The notes below the pieces were generated by a model. The model did not search any database and was not told the origin of the DNA. It was given only the letters and a program-made list of their open reading frames with translations. Below, one piece after another: positions 1-8,249 of a DNA stretch of 64,000 bases. The stretch comes from JBNKFV01 sp050290265. GTDB lineage: Bacteria; Pseudomonadota; Gammaproteobacteria; Pseudomonadales; Cellvibrionaceae. Numbering within the stretch: position 1 is the first letter of the stretch; each line of letters starts with the position of its first letter. Position numbers and translations under genes: made by a program. The stretch covers positions 1 through 64,000 of the forward strand of contig JBNKHI010000015.1 in the NCBI GenBank assembly GCA_050290265.1, written 5' to 3'.

Positions 1-621
1 TAGCCAGCTTAACGGATAAACCTCCATGGTTTCGTACATAACATCTGTCCAATCTTCGAATGTCATGACGCGAAACAATGTCAGTAAACTTACCGCAATA
101 TCGCCCCACAGCACTTCATTAATAGGCTCAAAGAAGGTGCTGCCAACCGCTGCATAAATGTAGAAAATAATAAACATCAGCAACATAACGTAGCCTAATT
201 GAGGCAACGCTTTTACAAGTGAGTTTAAAAGAAGTCGAAGTTCAGGAATAATTGAAACCATTCGTAGCACACGAAATATGCGCACCAGTCGGCCAACCAA
301 GGCCATATCACTATTTTCAATCGGAATAATGCTGACCAACACAATCAGCGTATCAAAGATATTCCATCCTTTATGGAAGAAGCGCTTCTTGTCCGTCTCA
401 GCTAAAAACCGGATGGTAATTTCCACCATAAAAACAATGGTGATCAACCAGTCAGCAACCAAGATAGCTTGAGTCACATACTCAGGTAGTGAATAGGTTT
501 TTACCCCTATCACTACCGCCGAAAAAATAATAACGGAAACCACAAACAGCTCGAACGTCTTACTGGATTTGATACGTTCAAAGGTAGCATTTAAAGCTTG
601 AGATTTTGCTAAAGTATCCAT
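1..621 (-). CDS. Voltage-gated cation channel, BacNav-like (ion transport protein), 3' end cut by window edge
   Basis: Open from an ATG at 621 to the left edge, giving 207 residues without a stop. The translation shows the layout of a six-helix ion transport subunit. A hydrophobic S1 lies near residues 28-45. An S4 helix has Arg every third residue (LVGRLVRIFRVLRMV, about residues 108-122). S5 and a pore loop with the filter-like stretch TFEDW (residues 187-191) follow just before the edge. Bacterial Na+ channels of the NaChBac type carry a TxExW filter, so a tetrameric inner-membrane Na+ channel fits; a Ca2+- or unselective relative cannot be excluded. S6 and the cytoplasmic tail are missing. 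It lies 94 bp downstream of the cysS/DUF3012 unit on the same strand. Confidence 0.85.
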   Translation of the reverse strand, partial: MDTLAKSQALNATFERIKSSKTFELFVVSVIIFSAVVIGVKTYSLPEYVTQAILVADWLITIVFMVEITIRFLAETDKKRFFHKGWNIFDTLIVLVSIIPIENSDMALVGRLVRIFRVLRMVSIIPELRLLLNSLVKALPQLGYVMLLMFIIFYIYAAVGSTFFEPINEVLWGDIAVSLLTLFRVMTFEDWTDVMYETMEVYPLSWL

Positions 622-715
622 GAACTAGTGAGTCTCGACGAAAGCAATAGAAAGGTCTAAATCGGTAAAACATTTAACCTTGCAATATTAAGCTTTACCA
701 AAAGTAAAAATAATT

Positions 716-1060
716 TTATTCCTTTGGAACGGACACAACTGTCCCATCCACACCATTATTATCTTCTGCATTGTCCTTCTCAACTTCCGGATTCAAACAA
801 TGCCGAGAGAACGACACAAAGTCATCCCCCTCCCACTCACTGTTGGGCTTTTCCATCATAGCGTCACACCAAGCTTCGCTATAGAGAACTACTGCGTCGG
901 GACCGGTCACTTCCAGGGCCGAAGTTTCAGAAAAATCTTCTTCCGCGACGACAGAATCCGCTGGGATCTGGGCTAAATAAAGACCCCCAACCACCAAAAA
1001 CATCCCGGAAAAAAACACGGCAAAGATAATCAACTTTTCCCATTTTTCAGATAATGACAT
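716..1060 (-). CDS. Small single-pass protein with a DUF3012-like C-terminal motif
   Basis: 114 residues. A membrane helix lies near residues 10-30, so the rest is probably periplasmic. A motif around residues 60-90 (YSEAWCDAMMEKP, then a Trp, then SRHCL) resembles the small DUF3012 family, in which a conserved Trp-Cys and a distal His-Cys frame a Lys-Pro turn. The two Cys could form a disulfide. It begins 12 bp after the cysS stop, so it is probably co-transcribed with cysS, but nothing points to a role in tRNA charging. Function unknown; the family match is from memory of the motif. Confidence 0.7.
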   Translation of the reverse strand: MSLSEKWEKLIIFAVFFSGMFLVVGGLYLAQIPADSVVAEEDFSETSALEVTGPDAVVLYSEAWCDAMMEKPNSEWEGDDFVSFSRHCLNPEVEKDNAEDNNGVDGTVVSVPKE

Positions 1061-1072
1061 ATGTAAACCTTA

Positions 1073-2449
1073 TTATTCTCTTCGCCACTTAGTACCATCA
1101 CGCGAATCTTCAAGAACAACACCATTTGCCTTTAATTCATCACGAATCTCATCACAACGACCATAATTTTTATCCAGTTTTGCCTGCGCCCGCTCAGCTA
1201 TCAACGCCTCAATGGCATCAGAACTTATTACGTCTTCAGACTGCGACTGAGTGAACCATTGCTCTGGCGACTGTTGCAGCAGCCCCATCAATTGAGCAAT
1301 TTGGATCAGTTCACTTTTTAAAGGAATTCGATCAGCCCCATCAGCTTTATTTAGCCGCTTAGCTAGCTGATGTAATTCACTGATCGCCATTGGCGTATTT
1401 AAATCATCCAACAATGCTTTGTAGGCTGGCGACGATTGAAGGTCAACAGAAGAAGACTCGAGGTTTTCAACCTCCCGAAGTGCGCCATACAAACCATCTA
1501 AACTGGCTTTAGCCTGCTCTAGTAGTTCCTTGGAAAAATCTAACTCTGAGCGGTACTGAGCAGACAGTAAAGCAAAACGGATGACCTCACCTTGATATTT
1601 GGATAGCAGTTCACGTACCGTTCGAAAGTTGCCCAATGACTTGGACATTTTCTCGCCATCAATATTCAAATAACCATTGTGCATCCAGTACTGAACATAA
1701 GCCTTACCGTCATGCGCACAACAGCTTTGGGCCAATTCATTTTCGTGATGTGGAAATATCAAGTCGCGACCACCACCATGAATATCAATAGTATCGCCAA
1801 GGTGGGCTTCGATCATGGCACTACATTCTAAGTGCCAACCTGGCCGACCATAACCCCAGGGACTATCCCAGCCAGGCTCATCCGTGGCAGAGGGCTTCCA
1901 AAGTACAAAATCACCGGCATAACGCTTATAAGGTGCAACTTCAACGCGCGCGCCATCCAGCATGTCATCAAGCGAGCGGTTCGACAGTTTCCCGTAGTCT
2001 GGCATGGATTGTACGGCGAATAACACATGCCCTTCAGCCTCATATGCATGCCCCTTAGCTACCAACCGCTCAACCATACTAATCATATGTGGAACATGCT
2101 CAGTTGCCAGCGGCACAATACTTGGCGGTAAAGCATTCAATTGCGCCATATCCTCATTAAAGGCTTGTGTGTAACGCGCAGTCAACGCTGCAATGGGCTC
2201 TTGATTATCTTTTGCAGCCTTCATTATCTTGTCGTCAATATCAGTAATATTGCGCGCGTAAACGACCTCGTCGAACTCTTTTTTCAGCACCCTAAAAAGG
2301 GTGTCGAACACAACTACCGGGCGCGCATTCCCAATATGCACCAGGTTGTATACCGTCGGGCCACAGACATACATTTTAACTTTGCCAGCTTCTATAGGCT
2401 CAAATACTTCTTTCTTTCTGGTACGGGTATTGTACAGAGATAAACTCAT
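1073..2449 (-). CDS. cysS: Cysteinyl-tRNA synthetase
   Basis: 458 residues, the usual length for this monomeric class I enzyme, which charges tRNA-Cys with cysteine in the cytoplasm. The HIGH motif appears as HIGNARP near residue 39 and the KMSKS loop as KMSKSLGNF near residue 267. The zinc ligands are visible as the Cys of CGPTVYN, the Cys of WHLECSAM and the HHENELAQS block. The C-terminal DALR-type and anticodon-binding region is complete. ATG start at 2449. It is followed at 12 bp by the DUF3012-like gene. Identity is secure. Confidence 0.98.
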   Translation of the reverse strand: MSLSLYNTRTRKKEVFEPIEAGKVKMYVCGPTVYNLVHIGNARPVVVFDTLFRVLKKEFDEVVYARNITDIDDKIMKAAKDNQEPIAALTARYTQAFNEDMAQLNALPPSIVPLATEHVPHMISMVERLVAKGHAYEAEGHVLFAVQSMPDYGKLSNRSLDDMLDGARVEVAPYKRYAGDFVLWKPSATDEPGWDSPWGYGRPGWHLECSAMIEAHLGDTIDIHGGGRDLIFPHHENELAQSCCAHDGKAYVQYWMHNGYLNIDGEKMSKSLGNFRTVRELLSKYQGEVIRFALLSAQYRSELDFSKELLEQAKASLDGLYGALREVENLESSSVDLQSSPAYKALLDDLNTPMAISELHQLAKRLNKADGADRIPLKSELIQIAQLMGLLQQSPEQWFTQSQSEDVISSDAIEALIAERAQAKLDKNYGRCDEIRDELKANGVVLEDSRDGTKWRRE

Positions 2450-2582
2450 TACTAACCTTTGCTTTAAATTCGTGGCGATAAAAGTCTGCCAACGTTGATA
2501 AAATTTTAAACTCGACTCTTTTGAAAACTACGTCCAAGCAACCCACTCATTGCGGCACACTAAGAGCGCGCCACAATGAAGA

Positions 2583-2618
2583 TACGTAGGTTCAACTACG
2601 TAGCTATTGCTAACGTAG
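2583..2618. repeat. Repeated ACGTAG words forming an inverted repeat upstream of cysS
   Basis: TACGTAG (2583-2589) and CTACGTA (2596-2602) form a 7-bp inverted repeat around a 6-nt loop. The second arm is itself part of the palindrome CTACGTAG (2596-2603), and a further ACGTAG sits at 2613-2618. The block is about 135 bp upstream of the cysS start, between glnS and cysS. It could be a protein binding site or a hairpin behind glnS; there is no T-tract typical of a terminator. Confidence 0.35.
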
Positions 2619-2662
2619 TAAGGATTGCAGAGTTGTATACATACAGCTTGCATTAACGCAGT

Positions 2663-4363
2663 TTAAAGCTTGCTTTCCCAGTTATCTTTTAACCCAATTG
2701 TGCGGTTAAAGACTTTGCGCTCTGCTGTGGAATATTTACTATCGAGACAGAAATAACCCTCGCGCTCAAACTGGAATGACTCGCCAACCTCAGCTTTTGC
2801 TAAGCTACTTTCGGCCTTGGCCCCAGAGATAATCTCTAACGAGTTCGGATTAATGCTATCGATAAAGTTTTTGCTCCCCGCATCCGGGGCTGGATCGTTA
2901 AATAAACGATCATACAAACGCACTTCACAATCCACATTATTAGTCGCAGACACCCAGTGGATCACACCTCTTGGCTTCATACCTTCCGGTGGGTTAGCAC
3001 CAACTGTCCCTGCAACAAGTGATGCTTTAATTTCAATGACGTTACCCTGTTCATCTTTTACGGCGTCGTCCGCCTTAATAACGTAAGCACCCCGTAAACG
3101 TACGTAATCACCCAGCACTAATCGCTTAAATTTCTTACGTGACAGCGTTGTATCCTCGGTAAAGTCGTCACGTTCGATATATAAACTCTCGGTAAAAGGC
3201 AAACTGCGCTCACCTAATTCTGGCTTATTAGGATGGCAAGGTTGTGTAACCCATTCAACGCCGTCACAGGCTGCGGAATCGCCAAAATTAGTGATAGTCA
3301 CTTTAAGCGGTTTAAGTACACACATTGCCCGTGGCGCATTTTCATTGAGATCATCGCGCACTGCATATTCCAGCATACCTACATCAATGGTACTACCCGC
3401 TCTAGCGACACCGATAATATCGCAAAATTTTCGCACGGAAGCAGGCGTAAAGCCACGACGACGCATACCCGAAATGGTTGGCATTCGAGGATCGTTCCAA
3501 GCGTCAACAAAGCCATCATCAACCAGCTGCTTAAGCTTTCGCTTAGAGGTAATGGTGTAATTTAATTCCAAACGGGCAAACTCGTACTGGCGCGGCTGAC
3601 TAGGCACCGGTAAATGTTCGATAAACCATTCATACAAAGGACGATGGTCAGCAAACTCTAGCGTACAGATCGAGTGTGTCACCCCTTCTATGGCATCTTC
3701 CTGACCATGAGCAAAGTCATATGTTGGGTAAATACACCATTTATCACCGGTTTGATGATGGGATTTTTTACGAATGCGATAAAGTATAGGGTCACGCATA
3801 TTCATATTGGGGTGAGCCATATCAATCTTGGCTCGCAATACACAAAAACCTTCTTCATATTCACCGCTACGCATACGTTCGAATTCAGCGAGATTATCTT
3901 CTACTGATACGTCCCGGCGCGGACTGTTTTTACCAGGTTCTTTCAAGGTACCACGATAGGTTCGCGCCTCATCTGCGGTCAGAAAACAAACATAGGCGTT
4001 ACCCTCTTTAATAAGATGCAAAGCCCAGTCATGGAGTTGATCAAAATAGCTCGATGCATAACGTATCTCACCGGCCCAGTTAAAGCCCAGCCATTTTACA
4101 TCTTCAATAATTGAGTCAATGTACTCCTGATCTTCTTTTGCAGGGTTTGTATCATCAAATCGCAAATTACACTGACCACCATATGTTTCTGCCAAACCAA
4201 AATTCAGACAGATAGATTTAGCATGCCCGATATGCAGGTAACCATTTGGCTCAGGTGGAAAACGGGTGACAATACTGGGGCAAACTCCATTTTCGAGGTC
4301 TTTTTTAATGATTTGTTCGAGAAAATTAAGCGGTCTGTCGTCGTCGGCAGTACTTATGGCCAT
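2663..4363 (-). CDS. glnS: Glutaminyl-tRNA synthetase
   Basis: 566 residues, typical of the gammaproteobacterial enzyme that attaches glutamine to tRNA-Gln. The class I HIGH signature is present as PPEPNGYLHIGHAKS near residue 36, and the KMSKS-equivalent loop is TSKRKL near residue 270. A C-terminal pair of anticodon-binding beta-barrels follows and the family-typical C-terminus is complete. ATG start at 4363. Read on the same strand as cysS with about 210 bp between them, so probably separate transcription. Divergent from ppiB. Confidence 0.98.
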   Translation of the reverse strand: MAISTADDDRPLNFLEQIIKKDLENGVCPSIVTRFPPEPNGYLHIGHAKSICLNFGLAETYGGQCNLRFDDTNPAKEDQEYIDSIIEDVKWLGFNWAGEIRYASSYFDQLHDWALHLIKEGNAYVCFLTADEARTYRGTLKEPGKNSPRRDVSVEDNLAEFERMRSGEYEEGFCVLRAKIDMAHPNMNMRDPILYRIRKKSHHQTGDKWCIYPTYDFAHGQEDAIEGVTHSICTLEFADHRPLYEWFIEHLPVPSQPRQYEFARLELNYTITSKRKLKQLVDDGFVDAWNDPRMPTISGMRRRGFTPASVRKFCDIIGVARAGSTIDVGMLEYAVRDDLNENAPRAMCVLKPLKVTITNFGDSAACDGVEWVTQPCHPNKPELGERSLPFTESLYIERDDFTEDTTLSRKKFKRLVLGDYVRLRGAYVIKADDAVKDEQGNVIEIKASLVAGTVGANPPEGMKPRGVIHWVSATNNVDCEVRLYDRLFNDPAPDAGSKNFIDSINPNSLEIISGAKAESSLAKAEVGESFQFEREGYFCLDSKYSTAERKVFNRTIGLKDNWESKL

Positions 4364-4557
4364 GTCTAAAATTCCAGCTGATTCTGTAAATATCCACCGA
4401 TATTGGACCGCTAAAGCCCGGGAACATACCCGTGGAGTTTCGAAAATGTTATGAACGGCGTATTATAGCTGCCTCCTGACAGGTGTAGCACCCATAAGGG
4501 GAGCTTTTTTCCTGTATCTGATTATTGTTTAACCCATTTTAAAGCCGGAACTCTATC

Positions 4558-5052
4558 ATGATTACTCTGCACACAAACTTTGGCGACATTACCCTTGAAC
4601 TCGATTTTGAAAAAGCGCCTAAAACCGCAGCTAATTTCAAACAATACGCAGAAGATGGTTTCTACAATGGCACTATCTTTCACCGTGTTATTGACGGCTT
4701 CATGATCCAGGGTGGTGGCTTCGACGCGAATATGGACCAGAAAGAAACCAGGGACACCATTGAAAATGAAGCCGACAACGGTCTTAAAAACGACCTAGGC
4801 ACCATAGCCATGGCCCGAACGATGGACCCACATAGCGCCACTGCACAGTTTTTCATCAACGTGAAAGACAACGACTTTTTGAATCATACAGCTAAAAACT
4901 CTCAAGGGTGGGGCTATTGTGTGTTTGGTAAAGTCACCGAGGGTATGGACGCTATTAATAAAATCAAAGCTGTTAAGACAGGTAGCAAAGGTGGACATCA
5001 GGACGTGCCAAAAGAGAGTGTCATCATCGAGTCTGTCACTGTAGCCGAATAA
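4558..5052 (+). CDS. ppiB: Peptidyl-prolyl cis-trans isomerase B (cyclophilin)
   Basis: 164 residues without a signal peptide, so a cytoplasmic cyclophilin that isomerises X-Pro bonds during folding. The active-site strand FHRVIDGFMIQGG is at about residues 41-53 with the catalytic Arg, and the downstream Gln-Phe-Phe-Ile-Asn segment lines the substrate groove. ATG start at 4558. lpxH begins 16 bp after the stop, so the two are likely one transcript. PpiB next to LpxH is a common gammaproteobacterial neighbourhood. Confidence 0.96.
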   Translation: MITLHTNFGDITLELDFEKAPKTAANFKQYAEDGFYNGTIFHRVIDGFMIQGGGFDANMDQKETRDTIENEADNGLKNDLGTIAMARTMDPHSATAQFFINVKDNDFLNHTAKNSQGWGYCVFGKVTEGMDAINKIKAVKTGSKGGHQDVPKESVIIESVTVAE

Positions 5053-5068
5053 ATCAGGCTGACAAAAG

Positions 5069-5800
5069 ATGTACACACTGTTTATATCTGACCTACATCT
5101 TGACGAAAAACGCCCGGCCGCAACCCGGGCGTTTTTCAGGTTTCTGGAAAAAGATGCCAAAACGGCTGATGCCCTTTATATTCTTGGCGATCTTTTTGAA
5201 GTCTGGGTAGGCGATGACGACGATTCAGAATTTGCGAAAAAAATCCAGCAAGCCCTCGCCCGCTTTACGGCAGATGGTCCGCCCGTCTATTTTATGCATG
5301 GCAATCGAGACTTTCTAATTCGCAATGACTTTTGCAAACGTACCGGCGTTCAACTACTTAATGACCCTACCAAAGTTTTACTCTACGGCGATGACCATCC
5401 GATTTTACTCAGTCATGGCGATAGTCTTTGTACCCTCGACCATGAATATATGGCCTTCCGCGAACAGGCCAGGTCCATTCATTGGCAAGACGAGATCCTA
5501 TCTCAACCATTAGCCGTAAGGCGTCAAATTGCCGCTGATATTCGTTCCCGCAGCACAGCAATGAACAGCTCAAAACCCGAAGACATTATGGATGTCACCC
5601 CACAGGAGGTTGCTCGCCTGATGGAACAGGAAGAAGTGTCCACACTGATACATGGTCACACCCATAGGCCAGCGGAGCATGTAGTAGATCTTCAGGGTAA
5701 AATCGGACGGCGTATTGTTCTCGGCGACTGGCATGACCAAGCCTGGTGCGTACGCGCTACAAAAGATAGCGTCACATTAGAGCATTGGGACATTAGCTAA
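5069..5800 (+). CDS. lpxH: UDP-2,3-diacylglucosamine diphosphatase
   Basis: 243 residues. LpxH is a peripheral inner-membrane metallophosphoesterase that hydrolyses UDP-2,3-diacylglucosamine to lipid X and UMP in lipid A synthesis. All calcineurin-like metal motifs are readable in order: DLHLD (residues 8-12), GDLFEVWVGDDD (about 41-52), GNRDF (about 79), SHGDSLCT (about 115) and HGHTHRP (about 195). Start ATG at 5069 matches the family N-terminus. Second gene of the ppiB-lpxH unit; it points towards the MshEN-Fn3 gene, with a hairpin between them. Confidence 0.97.
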   Translation: MYTLFISDLHLDEKRPAATRAFFRFLEKDAKTADALYILGDLFEVWVGDDDDSEFAKKIQQALARFTADGPPVYFMHGNRDFLIRNDFCKRTGVQLLNDPTKVLLYGDDHPILLSHGDSLCTLDHEYMAFREQARSIHWQDEILSQPLAVRRQIAADIRSRSTAMNSSKPEDIMDVTPQEVARLMEQEEVSTLIHGHTHRPAEHVVDLQGKIGRRIVLGDWHDQAWCVRATKDSVTLEHWDIS

Positions 5801-5843
5801 ATAGCGGCTCACATTAAAGACACCGAAACAAAACAAGCAAGTC

Positions 5844-5868
5844 AGCCCAGCAGTTTTAGACCTGGGCT
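5844..5868. terminator. Weak hairpin between convergent lpxH and the Fn3 gene
   Basis: AGCCCAG (5844-5850) pairs with CTGGGCT (5862-5868) around an 11-nt loop. There is no good T-tract on the plus strand, so terminator activity is tentative; position between convergent genes is the main argument. Confidence 0.4.
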
Positions 5869-5875
5869 AGAACTC

Positions 5876-6913
5876 TTATTGCACACTTCGAATAATTGGC
5901 GGCGAAAAATCACTATAGACGCCGTCCAAATCGAACGCAGCTATTTTGAACTCATACTCCCCTGCCGTAATACCATCAATAGTATGTTCAGTTAACTCGC
6001 CGTTATAAATAAGGATAGACCGGTATTCCTCAGACCCATTTCGATAAAGGATTTCATAACCGCCGATATCACTGGGATTCAACGCAGTTCCATTTTCCCG
6101 AGAGTCCGGCGCAGCCCAAGATAATTGCAAGGAAGATACCGCCGGGGTCACTGACTCAGTGGTTGAAGTATCGACAACGTCAATAACTTCTACGATTGGG
6201 TCACTCGTCGTCGTATCAGCAGCAACATCTTCTACCAACGGCTCCTCGGTAATGGTTTCTATAACAGGCTCTTCTACGGATTCTTCCACGATAACAGTGC
6301 TGCTATCGACGACAGTGCTCTCATCTACCAATGGCTCCTCAGTGGTAGACACAATGGTTTCATCGACAGTTACGGTTTCATCGACGGTCGGCTCCGACGT
6401 AGTATCTTGAACCGCAACAGGGTCTTCTGCAGTTGTTACGCTACCGTCAACAACATTTGGATCGTCAATTGAAACGGGCTCTTCCACGGGGCTAGAAACT
6501 GTGCTATCCGGCTCTGTCGTGGACTCAACCCAGCGCCCTCCGGCCTTACCATTGCCTTTAACCTCATATTCCTGAGTAGACGTGTACGTAGGGTCAGTAA
6601 ACTTTTTCGGAGCCGCCGCCGCGGGCATAACAGCACTTAACAAGGGGGCTGCCAATACCATGGCGCATGTCACACGGCGCAACTGCGATTGCCAACCTAA
6701 ACACTTCTCTACGTCCTGGCGACTGACGATATTTAATTCAATTAATATTTCACCCAATGCCGTGGTATCAGGCTTATTGACTCTACTCGAAACACAATTG
6801 GCTTCCCGCCGGCGGTGCTGCTCTTGGATCGCGAACCCTAGCTGGTCCGGTCTAATCAAACCTTTCCTTAAAAGTAATTCACCTATCCGTGTTGGGCCAT
6901 TGTATTTAACCAT
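5876..6913 (-). CDS. MshEN-like domain – membrane/signal segment – repetitive linker – Fn3 protein
   Basis: 345 residues from an ATG at 6913, chosen because AGGTG lies 7 nt upstream; a longer frame to 6970 lacks this. Residues 9-32 and 52-75 each carry the 24-residue pattern of the MshEN/type II secretion E N-terminal domain (Arg-x-Gly-xx-Leu-Leu-xx-Gly, Leu at position 17, Gln at position 24). The second copy has Ala for Arg and Asn for Gly. In MshE this domain binds cyclic di-GMP. Residues 78-101 are Arg-Arg, then hydrophobic, then AVMPAAAA, like an internal signal peptide or membrane anchor. Residues of about 120-255 are a Thr/Val/Glu/Asp-rich linker repeating words such as EEPLVDE and TTSDP. 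The last roughly 85 residues are a bacterial Fn3 domain (LSWAAP near its start). No secretion or pilus genes are nearby. Function unknown. Confidence 0.85.
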   Translation of the reverse strand: MVKYNGPTRIGELLLRKGLIRPDQLGFAIQEQHRRREANCVSSRVNKPDTTALGEILIELNIVSRQDVEKCLGWQSQLRRVTCAMVLAAPLLSAVMPAAAAPKKFTDPTYTSTQEYEVKGNGKAGGRWVESTTEPDSTVSSPVEEPVSIDDPNVVDGSVTTAEDPVAVQDTTSEPTVDETVTVDETIVSTTEEPLVDESTVVDSSTVIVEESVEEPVIETITEEPLVEDVAADTTTSDPIVEVIDVVDTSTTESVTPAVSSLQLSWAAPDSRENGTALNPSDIGGYEILYRNGSEEYRSILIYNGELTEHTIDGITAGEYEFKIAAFDLDGVYSDFSPPIIRSVQ

Positions 6914-7199
6914 CTCTATACACCTAACTAATTCAAAGAATCTAACACTAACTATAGCTAATGATTGCATCAGCGCTCGGTAGCTACTTCTATGCAGTGT
7001 ATAGGCTGGCGCTCAAAAAACGTTGACTCAGGTTAACTCAGCAGAGGAACTTCTTCACAATTCCTAACAATAAGCTCATGTCGCATAAGTTTCTGACCCG
7101 GACGCTGAATAGAGGGTATCCACAGGTAAGTATCTAACCAGTAAACCATGCTTGTGAGCTTGTTATTAGGCTTTAGGAACGCCGACTCTTATACTGCAA

Positions 7200-7895
7200 C
7201 TAAGCCCGAACAGGCTTGGAGGGCGGGTGCATTTTGAGCCAGGCAGAAGGCTCTATAATTTCACCAAATTGATTAACTTCTGGATAGGCATAGCCATGTT
7301 TATGGCAATAATTTGCTACTTTCGGGTGCGCCCACTGAAAAAAGCGGCGTTGGTAATCTTCATCGGATAAGCGTCTAGCATTATAAAACCCGCGCACGGT
7401 TCTTTGACGCTGGGCTTCTGACAAAATAATTGCACAGGCAACGGAGACATTATAAGAATCAACCATTCCTAGCATCGGGATAGTGATATGCTGATCAGCC
7501 ATCTCGAGCGCCTGTTCATCCAAACCAAATCGTTCGGTGCCCAGCAGCAAGGCAGTTGGCAAAGAGTAATCAATCTCCCTATAGTCTTTTACAGCATCCC
7601 CCACATGAGCAGCAATAATCTGAAACCCTTTATTTTTTAGATGATGGACGGGGCTACTCAGATCATCATAACGCTTCGTCTCGACCCACTTATGACTCCC
7701 TGATGCCGTTCCGCGGTAGGTCCTATAATGCCCCGCCTCGACCACACTGTGAACAGTATCAATACCAACCGCATCGCATGTCCGAACAATCGCCGACAAA
7801 TTGCGTCCTTTATGTACCTTGTCGGTTATCACCGTAAGGTCTGGTTGCCGGCGATTTAGGACCGATACCATTTTTGCGTAACGTTCTGGAGTCAT
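7200..7895 (-). CDS. trmH: tRNA (guanosine-18-2'-O)-methyltransferase
   Basis: 231 residues, the TrmH/SpoU length. The enzyme methylates the ribose of G18 in the D-loop of tRNAs using S-adenosylmethionine and acts through a knotted SPOUT fold. Motif 1 reads KGRNLSAIVRTCDAVG near residue 27, motif 2 is LLLGTERFGL near residue 115, and motif 3 is SYNVSVACAI near residue 148. The C-terminal extension that is characteristic of TrmH rather than of shorter SpoU relatives is present. ATG at 7895. Monocistronic by spacing. Confidence 0.95.
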   Translation of the reverse strand: MTPERYAKMVSVLNRRQPDLTVITDKVHKGRNLSAIVRTCDAVGIDTVHSVVEAGHYRTYRGTASGSHKWVETKRYDDLSSPVHHLKNKGFQIIAAHVGDAVKDYREIDYSLPTALLLGTERFGLDEQALEMADQHITIPMLGMVDSYNVSVACAIILSEAQRQRTVRGFYNARRLSDEDYQRRFFQWAHPKVANYCHKHGYAYPEVNQFGEIIEPSAWLKMHPPSKPVRA

Positions 7896-8249
7896 GACAT
7901 CAAGAAAATTTTTTAATTAATGACAAATAAGCTACACCGCTAAATATCACCTAATAGTAAGCAGTAGGTTTGTCCACATTATCTGTGGATAAGTTCGTGG
8001 ATAGACTCTGAAAACTAGCCAGGAAAGCCTATGCTTAAAGCCCCCCGTACAGATTGTACACTTTTTAACCATACTTGAAATGTTCAATAAAATCAATAAG
8101 TTAAAAATTACAAGAGGGCAACATACAGAAATATGCCGTTTTTTGAAGAAAAAAATCTTGCATATGTTGGCCTTGTGCATAACGGTTAGTAACGACTAAC
8201 CGTGGAACCGCTATTTGCAAAAAATATTTACCACATGCCATCTTCGCTA
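7896..8249. other. Intergenic region with DnaA-box-like words
   Basis: 354 bp between the trmH start and the sohB stop, AT-rich. One perfect DnaA box (TTATCCACA, read on the minus strand) lies at 7984-7992, with a degenerate copy at 7996-8004 and a TGTCCACAT word at 7971-7979. It should hold the trmH promoter and the sohB 3' end; I could not place either with confidence and saw no convincing gene. Confidence 0.5.
7984..7992 (-). promoter_or_regulatory. DnaA-box match
   Basis: TGTGGATAA on the plus strand is the exact complement of the consensus DnaA box TTATCCACA. It sits about 90 bp upstream of trmH with weaker copies beside it. A single 9-mer of this kind occurs by chance, and no dnaA, dnaN or gidA gene is near, so this is not proposed as oriC. 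Confidence 0.35.

Noticed and set aside
6159..6410. Ser/Thr/Val-repeat frame on the plus strand
   Set aside because: It is the complementary-strand image of the repetitive linker of the Fn3 gene, which has the supported start and domains.
7971..8004. Replication origin
   Set aside because: One perfect DnaA box and degenerate copies only; no dnaA, dnaN, gyrB, rnpA or gidA gene and no AT-rich repeat block.
7947..8180. 77-codon minus-strand frame between trmH and sohB
   Set aside because: The translation is Cys/Ile/Phe-rich without pattern, has no ribosome site and lies over the DnaA-box region.
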